A stretch of 64,000 bases of DNA, from the NCBI RefSeq assembly GCF_000959725.1, contig NZ_CP009323.1, forward strand, positions 2,728,001 to 2,792,000, given 5' to 3'. The position numbers were made by a program, and so were the translations under genes. Each line of letters starts with the position of its first letter. The first letter of the stretch is position 1. A model generated the notes under the pieces. The model saw only the letters and a program-made list of their open reading frames with translations, ran no database searches and was not told the origin of the DNA. Origin of the DNA: Burkholderia gladioli (GTDB lineage: Bacteria > Pseudomonadota > Gammaproteobacteria > Burkholderiales > Burkholderiaceae). Below, piece after piece: positions 28,946 through 37,835 of this stretch.

Positions 28946-29229
28946 CGCTGAAGTTCGCGAATCTGCTTCATCGCTTCGGTAAGGTCCGATGCCGGCACCA
29001 CCTGTTCGCCAGCACTGACGGCAGATAGGCTTCCATCCTGATAGAGCTTGCGCCAGGCGAAGACTTGGTTTGCATTCACCTGATGGCGACGGGCAACACC
29101 GGAAACCGTCGCGCCGGGCTCGAACGTCTCGCGCACTATCGCGAGCTTCTCCTCGACAGAACGTCGGCGGCGCTGCTCCGGCTGGGTCAGAACTTCGACC
29201 GGCTCTACGTTGTGGTTAGGCTTAAACAT
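28873..29229 (-). CDS. IS3-family transposase OrfA
   Basis: The 118-residue protein starts [13 protein letters not shown] and has an HTH_Tnp_1-like DNA-binding domain, [19 protein letters not shown] and [17 protein letters not shown], followed by a short leucine-zipper-like helix ([14 protein letters not shown]). At LLGKK the DNA reads GGGCAAAAAACG, a slippery site for -1 frameshifting into OrfB. The reading frame then continues to a stop at 28873. This is standard for the IS2 group. Confidence 0.85.
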   Translation of the reverse strand: MFKPNHNVEPVEVLTQPEQRRRRSVEEKLAIVRETFEPGATVSGVARRHQVNANQVFAWRKLYQDGSLSAVSAGEQVVPASDLTEAMKQIRELQRLLGKKRWTWKFSAKQWSTVEQKN

Positions 29230-29280
29230 AGGCAGAAGACTACCTCATAATTTAAGCGTTACCCCGTGTCCGGTTTTAGC

Positions 29281-29852
29281 GGGGGCCGGTCCACGTTAAC
29301 CACACCTTGCATATTGAAATTTAAGCGCTCGATTTTTCGAAATCTCTCAGTTTCATGATTTGATATGCTTTCAAATATCGTGCGGTATTGGCCGAATCTG
29401 CCCTCGAATGGATCGATTGTCAAAGGCACAGCAGACCTCGCGAAATCTTTCGTCTTGCTTTCATTTTTCGATGTGAGATGCCCATCTTGAGCTCGGAGGA
29501 TCATTCGTGAGCGCAATTCACTCGGTCGCGAGAAAACTCGGTTTGTCGCCGTCAATCTTTGCTGGCGGTGCTCGTTGGAGAGTGAGTGTCTGTTTTGTCA
29601 GAAATTTCCCTTGAATACGTCTCAACACTAACGGCGCGCGCTCAAATCGCCCCTGATTGAAATATCATGGCGGCAAGTTTCGGTGGCTGGTTCGTTGTTG
29701 TCATCGCTGGCAGCGGACCGTGACAGCTTTCGACGCCCAGAGGATAGCTGCGATCGGCCCTAGTCGCTATTCTCGCCAACACATGTAAAGGGCGGCCGTC
29801 CCTGTGAGAGAACGCCCCGCGGGGCACGACATGAACAAGAACTAGGTAGCAC
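29281..29852. other. Intergenic stretch upstream of vgrG
   Basis: About 570 bp, less GC-rich than the core genome. It contains one half of an imperfect direct repeat (29474-29499) that recurs at 36824-36849. No convincing gene is seen; the vgrG promoter should be here. Confidence 0.5.
29474..29499 (+). repeat. Imperfect direct repeat, left copy
   Basis: TGAGATGCCC-[A]TCT[T]G[A]-GCTCGGAGG. It matches 36824-36849 at 23 of 26 positions. The two copies flank the vgrG-effector-immunity block at a distance of about 7.35 kb. Confidence 0.65.
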
Positions 29853-32381
29853 ATGAACTTGACCGATTTGATTCAGGCGCTTCGCGGCGGGCTGATCCAG
29901 CAAGATCGTCTACTGAAGACGGACGTTCCGTCACTGCCCGACAACGCGCTCGTGCCACGCCGCGCCGTGACCTATTCGGAGCTTGGGCGAGACTTCGGTG
30001 TCACGATCGACATGGTGTCGACGGCAAGCGACATTGAACTGAAAACGCTGATTGCGCAGCGGATGACGCTGTGGATTCAGCAAGCGGACAAGTCCTACTT
30101 GCCGATCAACGGCTACATTCATACGGCCCGCCGACTCGGCGCGGAGGGCAGCCAAGCAAGCTATCAATTGGCTTTCGCCTCGTGGATGCACTTCCTGAGG
30201 TTCCGTCGCGACATGCGGTATTGGCAGGATCAAAGTGTCGACGCCATCATGACGGATGTGTTCAATGCCCATCCGCAGGCGAGCGGGCAGTTCCAGTTTG
30301 CGCTGTCGAAGCCGTTGCCGTCTCGTTCTTATTGCCGCCAGAGCGAATCTGACTGGGATTTTGTCCATCGCCTGATGGAAGAAGAAGGGCTCTTCGGCTT
30401 CTGGAGGCAGGGCAAGGACGGCAAGTCGCATACGCTGGTCGTGACCGATGACGTTCATTCGCTCGACGAGATATCGGGCAATCCTGTTGAGTTTTACAGA
30501 TCCGGCACGGGCAGTGAGGCGGATGCGTTCACGCAGTGGTCGGGTTCGCGGACATTGCAGAGCTCGGTACATACGACGCGTACGTTCGATTACAAAGCAC
30601 CGTCTTCCATCGCCAACCCCAAAGGCACCACCCTGCCCACCATGGCGGGGCAGGGCAATCTGCCGGAGCAGACGGAGGTCTACGAATACACAGGCGCCTA
30701 CACGTACGGCCGCCAGGAACGAGGAGAACATCTCTCCAAGATCCGCTTGGAAGAATGGGAGTCACGCGCGAAGCGGTTCTTTGCGGCAGGCGGCGTGCGC
30801 GGCATTGACGCAGGATTACGGTTTGAATTGAGCGGTCATCCGGAGCACGATCGCGATCCTGCTGGTCAGCGCGAGTTCGCGGCGATCAAGGTTTGGCGCT
30901 ACATCGAGAACAACCTGCCGTTGTCGGATCACGAAGCCAGCTTCCCGCATAGCTTGCAAACCGAGCTGGCACAAGCGAAGGCCGGGTACTCAGGCGCGTC
31001 GATTACGCACGACGACGGCTCGGCGGGATTCTATCTAGTGGAAGTCGAGGCGCAGCGCACCACTGTGCCGTACCGCAGCCCGTTCGAACACAAGAAGCCC
31101 AAGATGCACATGGAGACAGCGATCGTCGTCGGGCCTCAAGGGGAGGAGGTGTACACGGACGAACTGAACCGGGTGAAGGTGATGTTTGTCTGGGACCGGC
31201 AGAATCCAGGAGACGCGGGCGCGTCATGTTGGGTTCGGGTTGCGCAGTCAGACACGGGCGATGGTTACGGCGGAGTCCATATTCCGCGCGTTGGCGAAGA
31301 GGTCTTGATCGGCTATGTTGGCGGAGATTGCGATCGACCGATCGTGCTCCACCGCGTCTACAACGGCTCGGTAAAGCCGCAGTGGCACAGCAACGGCATC
31401 CTGTCGGGCCATCGCTCGAAGGAATACGGCGGCAGCGGCTACAACCAGATGGTGATGGACGACGCGACCGGTCAGAATCGCGTGCAGTTGATGAGCAGCA
31501 GCGCGAACAGTATGTTGCATCTAGGTTACCTGATCGATCAGAGCGGCAATACGCGTGGCGGTTACCTTGGCAGCGGCTTCGATCTGCGTACCGACAACTA
31601 CGGTGCGGTGCGCGCGAGCCAGGGCCTCTACGTCACGACGCATGCGAAGCAGGCAAACAGCCAGCAGCTCGATGTGAAAGAAACGCAGCAGCAGCTCGTC
31701 AATGCCGAGAGCATCGTCGAGTCGCTTTCGGACGCGAGTGTGCAGCATCAAGCTGAAAGTCTGCAGGGTGCGCATGACACGATGCGAGCCTTCACCGACG
31801 CGACGCAAAGCAGCGCGAGCGGTGCGCTTGCCGCAGGCGGCAACACGGCAGGCGGCGGTACCGGCAACGCCAATGCGTTTCAACAACCGGTGATGGTATT
31901 CGGCAGCCCGGCAGCGATTGGCTTGTCGTCGCAGAAATCGGTGCACCTTGCGGCAAACCAGCACGTGAATCTGGTGAGCGGCCAGAGCACCCATGTCGCA
32001 GCAGGCAAATCGCTTATCGCCAGTGTTGCCGAGAAGTTGAGCCTGTTCGTGCAGAACGCTGGCATGAAACTGTTCGCGGGCAAGGGCAAGGTGGAGATTC
32101 AGGCGCAGTCGGACAACATTGAGCTGATCGCGCAGAAGGCAGTCAAGGTGTTGTCGGCGACGGACACCGTCAACATCACAGCCAAGCAGGAAATCCTGCT
32201 GACCAGTGGTGGCGCCTATATCCGGATATCGAACGGAAACATCGAGATTCATGCGCCCGGGAAGATTGACGTAAAAGGTGCTTCGCACAATTTCTCGGGG
32301 CCGGCTCGCCTGGACCCGGCATTCCCTTCGTGGGTGGCGGCGGACGGTAAGCCGAAGCGTTCGACCTCCTTTTCCGGGTAG
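29853..32381 (+). CDS. vgrG: Type VI secretion spike protein VgrG with DUF2345 domain
   Basis: The 842-residue protein has the phage gp27/gp5-like spike (residues about 1-480) with typical blocks RSYCRQSESDWDFVHRLMEEEGLFGFW, the OB-fold segment VYTDELNRVKVMFVWDRQNP and HIPRVGEEVLIGYVGGD. A DUF2345 beta-helix-like region follows at about residues 640-780. The C-terminus ends in a short tail (SWVAADGKPKRSTSFSG) likely to contact cargo. It is the first gene of a three-gene cargo block: the effector candidate begins about 36 bp after it. The ATG at 29853 follows AGGTAG. The spike is secreted with the effector on its tip. Confidence 0.95.
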   Translation: MNLTDLIQALRGGLIQQDRLLKTDVPSLPDNALVPRRAVTYSELGRDFGVTIDMVSTASDIELKTLIAQRMTLWIQQADKSYLPINGYIHTARRLGAEGSQASYQLAFASWMHFLRFRRDMRYWQDQSVDAIMTDVFNAHPQASGQFQFALSKPLPSRSYCRQSESDWDFVHRLMEEEGLFGFWRQGKDGKSHTLVVTDDVHSLDEISGNPVEFYRSGTGSEADAFTQWSGSRTLQSSVHTTRTFDYKAPSSIANPKGTTLPTMAGQGNLPEQTEVYEYTGAYTYGRQERGEHLSKIRLEEWESRAKRFFAAGGVRGIDAGLRFELSGHPEHDRDPAGQREFAAIKVWRYIENNLPLSDHEASFPHSLQTELAQAKAGYSGASITHDDGSAGFYLVEVEAQRTTVPYRSPFEHKKPKMHMETAIVVGPQGEEVYTDELNRVKVMFVWDRQNPGDAGASCWVRVAQSDTGDGYGGVHIPRVGEEVLIGYVGGDCDRPIVLHRVYNGSVKPQWHSNGILSGHRSKEYGGSGYNQMVMDDATGQNRVQLMSSSANSMLHLGYLIDQSGNTRGGYLGSGFDLRTDNYGAVRASQGLYVTTHAKQANSQQLDVKETQQQLVNAESIVESLSDASVQHQAESLQGAHDTMRAFTDATQSSASGALAAGGNTAGGGTGNANAFQQPVMVFGSPAAIGLSSQKSVHLAANQHVNLVSGQSTHVAAGKSLIASVAEKLSLFVQNAGMKLFAGKGKVEIQAQSDNIELIAQKAVKVLSATDTVNITAKQEILLTSGGAYIRISNGNIEIHAPGKIDVKGASHNFSGPARLDPAFPSWVAADGKPKRSTSFSG

Positions 32382-32417
32382 GCGTCTGACCGAGCAGCAC
32401 GAAGCGCGTAGCGCGCG

Positions 32418-35417
32418 ATGACACCAAGAACACATCAGGAAATACAGAGAATGGCAGCCGAGACTGGCGACACCTTGACCGCGATTTCGCAATGGGCTTA
32501 TCCGTTCCCGCAAAAAGATTCGTCTGCCGCAGTTGACCCGGACGCTTATCTGGCAGCGCTGCAAGGCAGTGACGGCCCGTTCCCGCTCGGATTGAACGGG
32601 CTCTGGCACGGCGGTATTCACCTTGACCAGGATGGCGGCTCCTCTGCGGCCGGTAACATGGATCTCGGCGGTGGCGTGCGCTGCATCGCCGATGGCGAAG
32701 TGGTGGCGTACTGCTTGGACAGCGACTATCAGAAATTGACCTATCCGGACAAGTCAACTGCGCTGTATTCGCGCAGCTTTACCCTGGTAAAGCACAAGCT
32801 CGTCTTGCCTCCGGTGCCCGCCAGCACGCCCGACAACGCGCCAAATACGCCGGGTAAGGCCGATTCCAAACAACCTGCAACGCCACCCGGGAAAACCTCG
32901 TCGCCCACGCCTGCGCCGCCCAGTCCGCCTCCGGGCAAGCCGAGCGTCGATCCGGCCGATACCCTCGTGTTTTTTAGCCTGTACATGCACTTGGCGCCCT
33001 GCAAGGTTTACCAGCATTCGGCGGAGGACAAAAACAAGAAGATCTGGCCGGGCTACTACAACGCCGAATCGGTCTATACGGTCAAATCGACGTACATGGT
33101 CCACGACAAGGACGCGCTCGACGAGCAGGAAAACGTCAAAACCGGCGATCCAGTCAAGGGCATCCATGTGCACCGTGACAAACACGGACGCCCCGAGAAG
33201 AACCTCGGTATCTTGCCGTCGGGCAGCAAGGTCAAGATCCAGCGTCCGGCACGCGCGCCGAAGGGCTGGGGGCGCATCGCGGGAATCGTATCAGGCGACA
33301 TTGCGCCGATTACCCCCGGCGGGAAAGTGGATGCCGACGCATCGACCGGCTGGGTGTATATCCCTGCGTTCGACGATGAAATCAATCCGGCCGCACTCGA
33401 CAAGGTTTACGTGCTGCCGAAGCCGATCCACATCAGTGCCGGCGAAGTGATCGGATATCTCGGCGAATATCAGAACGTTCAACACGCATCGACGTTGCCG
33501 CCGAGCCCGCAACGCGCACTGCTGCACGTCGAGGTATTCGCCGGCGATGATCTGCCTGCGTTCATCAGTCGCAGTGCCGCGCGCGCGGCCCAACTGCCGA
33601 AAGAGCCGAAGACTCAGTTGGTGCTCGAGAAGGGGGCCGTGTTGTATGGCTTCAAGGCGGATGGCGATTTGACGTTGCCGGAGAAAACCGCTGTTGCACC
33701 GGCCAAGGATTCACCCGAAAGCGGTGCATGGGCGAAGGTACAGATCAAGGCCAAGCCGCACGAGAAGGCCGACCCGACCGCTTATTGGATTCAGCGCAGC
33801 GAACTGGATAGCAAGGGTGCGCGCAAGGCGTGGAATGAGTTTCCGTTGTCGACGGCCAATTCGCCTGCTGGCACGAACGACTACATGCGTGTGGTCAATA
33901 TCGCGGGGCTCACGGAGTACGTCGACGACAAGAAGCACATCTGGTATCAAGTTAATGCAGGCGATGCCGCGCAAAAGACCATCAGTGGCTTCGTCTGTGC
34001 CTCTGAGCAAGCCCATGTTGTGTTACAGAACCGTTGGGTCTGGGCAGGCTTCAAGTTGCTGTCATCGAATCTGGCCGCGGTAGATCTTTACAAGCGCTTT
34101 CTGCATTTGAAAAATGACAACGCCACGGCTGATGAGAAAACGGCGTTCGAGGCCAGCTTCAATGCCGCGAAAAGCGATGCGTTGATCACGCAACTCGACG
34201 AGGTTTTGCTGCCGGCAGCCCAACGTCAGGGCAAGGTGCTCGGCGAGGATCTGTTGAGTGCTTTGCGGGACACCTGGCGCGCGAACCGGATCGATCATCT
34301 GGTAGTGAAGTACGAGAGCGAGTGGGGCGGACAGATGAGCAAGTGGGATGCGCTCGATCCGTTCATGCACGACGGCTTGCCGTATTGGAAGGTCGAGAAG
34401 GGTCGCATCAAGCAGTTGCAGATCTGGGATGCGTGCAAGGAGGCGTTGAAACCGCTGTCGGGGCCGAGCGTGTATCACTTGCATCCGATGGGCATCGTAG
34501 GGAATTTCTTTGACCCTGACACTTGTGCTTGTGGCTGCTGTCTGAATGACAAGATCCAGGTAACACGAGGGGACGGTCAATATGGACCCATTTACTGGGG
34601 CGAGCTAACGCTCGGGAATGCACCGGAGCTCGCCGCAATGCTTGCTAGAGACGAAATTACTCCAAGTGAGAAACGGATTATCGCGGCGATGGCACCCAAT
34701 GAGGGCAAGCTAGACACCGTGCAGTCCTACGACGATCAGGTGATTACAGCAGGAGCGATGCAGAAAACCATTCGTCCATCTGACGGAGGCGGCGAATTAC
34801 CGACCCAAGTCGCTGATTTTCGAGCTCAAAATGAGAGCGACTACCAAGAGCTCTTTGCGCGTTGTGGTTGGACAGTTGAAGGCTCTGGCAGTGCAGCGCG
34901 TATGTCGTTCTCGCATCCTGACGTGACCGGCGGTCAGCCTATGACGGGAGTAGCGCTTCGCGAAAAGATACGGATCGGATGCGATCACGGCACCTACCGT
35001 AAGTATTTGCCGAATCCCGCGATCGCGGTGCTTGCGCATGCATTGTCCGATGCTCGCTACCAAAAACTACAGCTCCTAGATTTCGTCAGGCGGTTGCGGC
35101 ATTACATGGCATTAAATCCAACCGGCTATCCTTACCAAATAGATGAGTATTTTCAGGGGGACCTTGGTCGCGCGACGGTGCTCGATCAAAGCGTAAACCG
35201 CCCGGGCTACGTGGCGGGCGATGTCGCCGCTTCTCTTAATCATCTCTATGCCACCTACCCAGCAACACCTCGCAACCCCAGCGAATGGGGGCAAAACCGA
35301 TCGACACTTGAGCGAGCATTAGCGGATCACTATGGCATTACGCGACGCATGGCGATTCAAAATGGGGTGTCCGTTGCCCCCGGGCGCTATCAGACACTCA
35401 AAGGTACCCTAGGATGA
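32418..35417 (+). CDS. Candidate T6SS peptidoglycan effector: degenerate M23-like domain plus a lysozyme-like C-terminus
   Basis: The frame encodes 999 residues. An ATG at 32451 preceded by AGGA gives 988 and may be the true start. Residues about 55-390 resemble an M23 endopeptidase: WHGGIH (where the canonical HxxxD has H at the D position), GGVRCIADGEVVAY, LYMHLAP and LLHVEVFAG (only the second His of HxH). The middle (about 390-700) is not recognised. Residues 720-800 contain GIVGNFFDPDTCACGCC and RIIAAMAPNEGKLDTVQSYDD followed by ITAGAMQKTI, like lysozyme-superfamily hydrolases with the Glu in NEG. It follows vgrG and overlaps its immunity candidate by 4 bp (ATGA). Function inferred. Confidence 0.75.
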   Translation: MTPRTHQEIQRMAAETGDTLTAISQWAYPFPQKDSSAAVDPDAYLAALQGSDGPFPLGLNGLWHGGIHLDQDGGSSAAGNMDLGGGVRCIADGEVVAYCLDSDYQKLTYPDKSTALYSRSFTLVKHKLVLPPVPASTPDNAPNTPGKADSKQPATPPGKTSSPTPAPPSPPPGKPSVDPADTLVFFSLYMHLAPCKVYQHSAEDKNKKIWPGYYNAESVYTVKSTYMVHDKDALDEQENVKTGDPVKGIHVHRDKHGRPEKNLGILPSGSKVKIQRPARAPKGWGRIAGIVSGDIAPITPGGKVDADASTGWVYIPAFDDEINPAALDKVYVLPKPIHISAGEVIGYLGEYQNVQHASTLPPSPQRALLHVEVFAGDDLPAFISRSAARAAQLPKEPKTQLVLEKGAVLYGFKADGDLTLPEKTAVAPAKDSPESGAWAKVQIKAKPHEKADPTAYWIQRSELDSKGARKAWNEFPLSTANSPAGTNDYMRVVNIAGLTEYVDDKKHIWYQVNAGDAAQKTISGFVCASEQAHVVLQNRWVWAGFKLLSSNLAAVDLYKRFLHLKNDNATADEKTAFEASFNAAKSDALITQLDEVLLPAAQRQGKVLGEDLLSALRDTWRANRIDHLVVKYESEWGGQMSKWDALDPFMHDGLPYWKVEKGRIKQLQIWDACKEALKPLSGPSVYHLHPMGIVGNFFDPDTCACGCCLNDKIQVTRGDGQYGPIYWGELTLGNAPELAAMLARDEITPSEKRIIAAMAPNEGKLDTVQSYDDQVITAGAMQKTIRPSDGGGELPTQVADFRAQNESDYQELFARCGWTVEGSGSAARMSFSHPDVTGGQPMTGVALREKIRIGCDHGTYRKYLPNPAIAVLAHALSDARYQKLQLLDFVRRLRHYMALNPTGYPYQIDEYFQGDLGRATVLDQSVNRPGYVAGDVAASLNHLYATYPATPRNPSEWGQNRSTLERALADHYGITRRMAIQNGVSVAPGRYQTLKGTLG

Positions 35418-36373
35418 ATATGAGCATAACAGCACGACTCACTTTAATGATTTCTGCATTGCTGGCTTCCTCGCCGGTATGGTGCGGGCAGGATCGGCAG
35501 GAGATGGATTTTTCCAATCACGCGCGACTCGTCTACTCCGCGCCCGTCTCGTCGGAACTCAGTCGCACGTTCGGGCAGGGTTGGACACGTCTCACGATCA
35601 CACTCCCGGATGGTCGTTCGTTACCTATCATCCCGGACGAACCACTTACTGCGGCGGGCGGCGTCATCTTTTCGACGGTCGCGACCCACGCACGATCGAG
35701 CGATGGACGTTATGTCGTGCTCGATCTCACCCGGAATGGCATAACGGAATCCGAAGATGGCAAATCTGTCGTTGCCAGTCGCGAGTTCTGCCCGATCCTC
35801 GACACCCAAACCGGGTGTGTCGCGCGCGACTACTCGGGTGCCGTTTGCGGGGGCGCGTGGGATGACAAAGCCCCGGTTTGGCGTAGCCAACTTGACTCGG
35901 GCGAAACGGACTTGCAGTCGATGAAGGCGCTGGAAAAGCCGACCGCCCAAGCCGTGTGGACACAATTCAGCCAGGCCAAGGCTGCGAATATCAAGCCGTT
36001 CGTACGCGTTGCGCTCGGCATTGATAACCTTCGTGCATGTGATCCGCCGAGCGCCGAAAACGCCGGCTACTACGCGCAAATCCAGACAGCGCTTGGGAAC
36101 CCCGCCCATGTCGCGAATCATCCGACGCAGGCATCCGCCGGCCGCCCGCCATCGAATCCTCCTGGCGCACCGTCAACATGGACTGTGCAGGTAGACCGCG
36201 CATGGCTGTATGAGCAACCTTCGGTGGGAAGCAACCGCCATGGGTATCTGATTCGTGGCGATCACGTTGCCGTTATTGGTGAACAGACGCCAGATTGGGC
36301 ACGCATTCGCTACATCCGTCCGGGGAAAGCGCCCCTTGAAGCCTGGATGGAGCAGCGGGATATTATCCACTAA
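35414..36373 (+). CDS. Periplasmic immunity-protein candidate with C-terminal SH3-like domain
   Basis: A 319-residue protein with a signal peptide (MNMSITARLTLMISALLASS, cleaved near PVWC-GQ). The mature part contains several Cys residues (FCPILDTQTGCVARDY, VCGG), which may form disulphides in the periplasm. The last 70 residues read TWTVQVDRAWLYEQPS followed by GSNRHGYLIRGDHVAVIG and WARIRYI, a bacterial SH3-like fold. It starts at 35414, overlapping the effector stop. An effector that attacks peptidoglycan in the periplasm needs an immunity protein there, which fits. No named family is recognised. Confidence 0.7.
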   Translation: MNMSITARLTLMISALLASSPVWCGQDRQEMDFSNHARLVYSAPVSSELSRTFGQGWTRLTITLPDGRSLPIIPDEPLTAAGGVIFSTVATHARSSDGRYVVLDLTRNGITESEDGKSVVASREFCPILDTQTGCVARDYSGAVCGGAWDDKAPVWRSQLDSGETDLQSMKALEKPTAQAVWTQFSQAKAANIKPFVRVALGIDNLRACDPPSAENAGYYAQIQTALGNPAHVANHPTQASAGRPPSNPPGAPSTWTVQVDRAWLYEQPSVGSNRHGYLIRGDHVAVIGEQTPDWARIRYIRPGKAPLEAWMEQRDIIH

Positions 36374-36650
36374 GAGGCCGGTTCAAAAATCCTGCTCAGC
36401 TCGCCCGAAGATGTTCCAACAGACGAGCGAGCAGCCAAGTTTCAGAAATGCTTCGTGAATGTAGGCACGTCGCTCGAAGCGCGTACGTTGGCATCGAAGA
36501 TTGTGGAGCCAGGAATGTGTGCGGTCGACCACCCAGCGATACTTGCCTGGTCCACCGCGGTGTTCGGTCCGGCGCTTCGCGATCATTGGCTCGATATAAG
36601 CACGGCGACGGCGTTTGTTCGAGTGTCTGGCGCGTCGGAGTTTTCCCAAG
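36374..36650 (-). pseudogene. IS5-family transposase remnant (C-terminal part)
   Basis: The reverse frame at 36383-36649 reads MIAKRRTEHRGGPGKYRWVV then DRTHSWLHNLRCQRTRFERR and AYIHEAFLKLGCSLVCWNIF, the C-terminal end of IS427/IS1182-like IS5-family transposases. The catalytic N-terminal part is missing and the sequence upstream switches frames. GAGGCCGGTTCAAAAATCC at 36374 is the probable terminal repeat. The insertion lies immediately after the immunity candidate stop. Confidence 0.8.
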
Positions 36651-36822
36651 CCCGGTCAGAAGCGTCTGCAGCGAAACTGATCGGAAATGCCGGCCGGACC
36701 GGTAGCATGCACAAACACTTCGGACGTTGGGAATGGTCATGTCACGACGGTAGGATAAGTTGTCGTCACCGAGCCGAAGTTGCGTCAAGAGAAGGGGGCA
36801 TATTAGGGGGCATGTACTTATT
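36651..36822. other. Island segment without a recognisable gene
   Basis: The stretch contains GGGGGCA motifs at 36794-36812, likely integrase arm sites, and no gene that I can support. Confidence 0.4.
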
Positions 36823-36823
36823 T

Positions 36824-36849
36824 TGAGATGCCCTTCTCGTGCTCGGAGG
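36824..36849 (+). repeat. Imperfect direct repeat, right copy
   Basis: TGAGATGCCC-[T]TCT[C]G[T]-GCTCGGAGG, 23 of 26 positions identical to 29474-29499. It lies just before the decayed tRNA 3' end. Confidence 0.65.
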
Positions 36850-36866
36850 GGAGTAGGTGGATTTTT

Positions 36867-36889
36867 GTTCTGTCCCGGTCCTCGCACCA
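36867..36889 (+). repeat. Decayed copy of the tRNA-Leu 3' end (probable attR)
   Basis: GTTCTGTCCCGGTCCTCGCACCA here compares with the tRNA T-arm to CCA end at 26667-26690: GTTC, CCGGTCC, CG and CACCA are shared, 18 of 24 positions with two small gaps. Because a related terminator follows, this is the best candidate for the right junction of the island. It is not a working tRNA. Confidence 0.55.
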
Positions 36890-36922
36890 GACAAGCAGCG
36901 CGCCGAGATTCGGTGAGAGGTT

Positions 36923-36956
36923 GAAACCCGCGATCGCGCAAGGCATCGCGGGTTTC
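36923..36956 (+). terminator. Hairpin related to the tRNA-Leu terminator
   Basis: GAAACCCGCGAT and ATCGCGGGTTTC form a perfect 12-bp stem. It is nearly identical to the terminator at 26724-26757 (about 28 of 32 positions match), which supports the view that it was the original tRNA-Leu terminator, moved by the island. Confidence 0.7.
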
Positions 36957-37343
36957 TTGTTGGGCGTGAGCCGCGTTAAATTGACTGAGATGCCGCGAAA
37001 GGTGAGTCGATCAAGTCGTGTGCCGTCCATATGTCGCCAGCGCGAGTCCACGCCGTTCAGGCTAAATAATTAGATAAAAGAGCTGCCGATATTTCCACGA
37101 TTATTCCGAGATCTCGACTTGATTGTCGCGCGGCGTTATCGACCGGTGAAGGGTGTCGTTATTTTTGAGACGGTGTTGCATTACGTATCCGGGTTGACTG
37201 ATCGAGGTGAAAACCCAACGTGCCCGCCTGATTTGACATTCTTTAATTCGAGATAGTCGAGCGGAGGGATGTTTCGGGTAAGAATGTGATTATCAGTCGA
37301 CCAGTATTGCGCCGGGGCGCGACTTGCGAGTAGACCAAATCAC
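36957..37343. other. Intergenic stretch without a recognisable gene
   Basis: About 390 bp, AT-richer than the neighbours. No gene or RNA is seen. Confidence 0.4.
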
Positions 37344-37701
37344 ATGAACAAAAATAGCCACCGATTGGTGTTCAATCGCGTCCACTGCGTGTTTGTCGCC
37401 GTGGAGGAAACCGCGAATGCGCCTTCGGTTATCCAGACACCCAACAGCCTGCCGCAGATCAATATCAACAAGTTGGGCGGCGGCGGGGTTTCGCTTAACC
37501 CCTATTCCCGGTTCGACGTCCAGAAACCCGGCGTGATCGTGAACAACTCACCAATACGATGCGGCCCGGATCATCATCAATCAGCTCGGCAGTCACAACC
37601 CGTCAAAGCTACGAGGTTTTGCCGAGATTACCGGCCAGCGAGCCGAGATGTTCATTTTGAACACCGGCGGGCAGATTAGCTCGAACGGCGTCCAACCGTG
37701 A
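37344..37701 (+). pseudogene. Filamentous hemagglutinin / CdiA-type N-terminal remnant
   Basis: The first frame starts MNKNSHRLVFNRVHCVFVAV, the conserved extended signal of TpsA/CdiA-type two-partner secreted exoproteins, and continues with GVSLNPYSRFDVQKPGVIVNN, the TPS domain. The matching sequence then moves to another frame: ARIIINQLGSHNPSKLRG and then ITGQRAEMFILNTGGQISSNGV, ending at TGA 37699-37701. At least one frameshift and an early stop leave only about 120 codons of a gene that is usually several thousand residues. It lies beside the island and may be a trace of a lost contact-dependent inhibition locus. Confidence 0.8.
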
Positions 37702-37835
37702 ATGCCACGATGCTGCAAGGCGATGATGCGTAGCCGCGCGAGGTTTATCAAGAATCACACGGGACGATGGAATCCAGATCGATCCGAGGATGTGATGTTG
37801 TTCGTTAGTCCTATTTAACAATTACGAGGATGAAG

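Larger units (their letters stand above)
27971..29280 (-). mobile_element. IS3-family insertion sequence (IS2-like group), probably inactive
   Basis: About 1.3 kb with two reverse-strand frames. Terminal inverted repeats are 27977-27998 and 29253-29274: ACCGGACACG at both outer ends and ACGCTTA at both inner ends, 19 of 22 positions identical. No clear target duplication is seen. OrfA and orfB are described separately; the orfB frame appears broken near its start. Confidence 0.85.
26691..36890. mobile_element. Accessory island inserted at tRNA-Leu(UAA)
   Basis: The island starts at the 3' end of tRNA-Leu and contains an integrase stub beside it, an IS3-family element, vgrG with effector and immunity candidates, and an IS5 remnant. 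Its right edge is placed at 36867-36889, where a decayed tRNA 3' end (18 of 24 positions match with two small gaps) is followed by a hairpin closely related to the tRNA terminator. GGGGGCA repeats near 26814-26860 and 36791-36812 are typical of integrase arm sites. Codon use in the cargo is less GC-rich than in the flanking genes. Confidence 0.6.

Noticed and set aside
36818..37051. Reverse ORF with RLTPNKKPAMPCAIAGFNLS
   Set aside because: It is the antisense translation of the decayed tRNA end and its terminator, not a gene.
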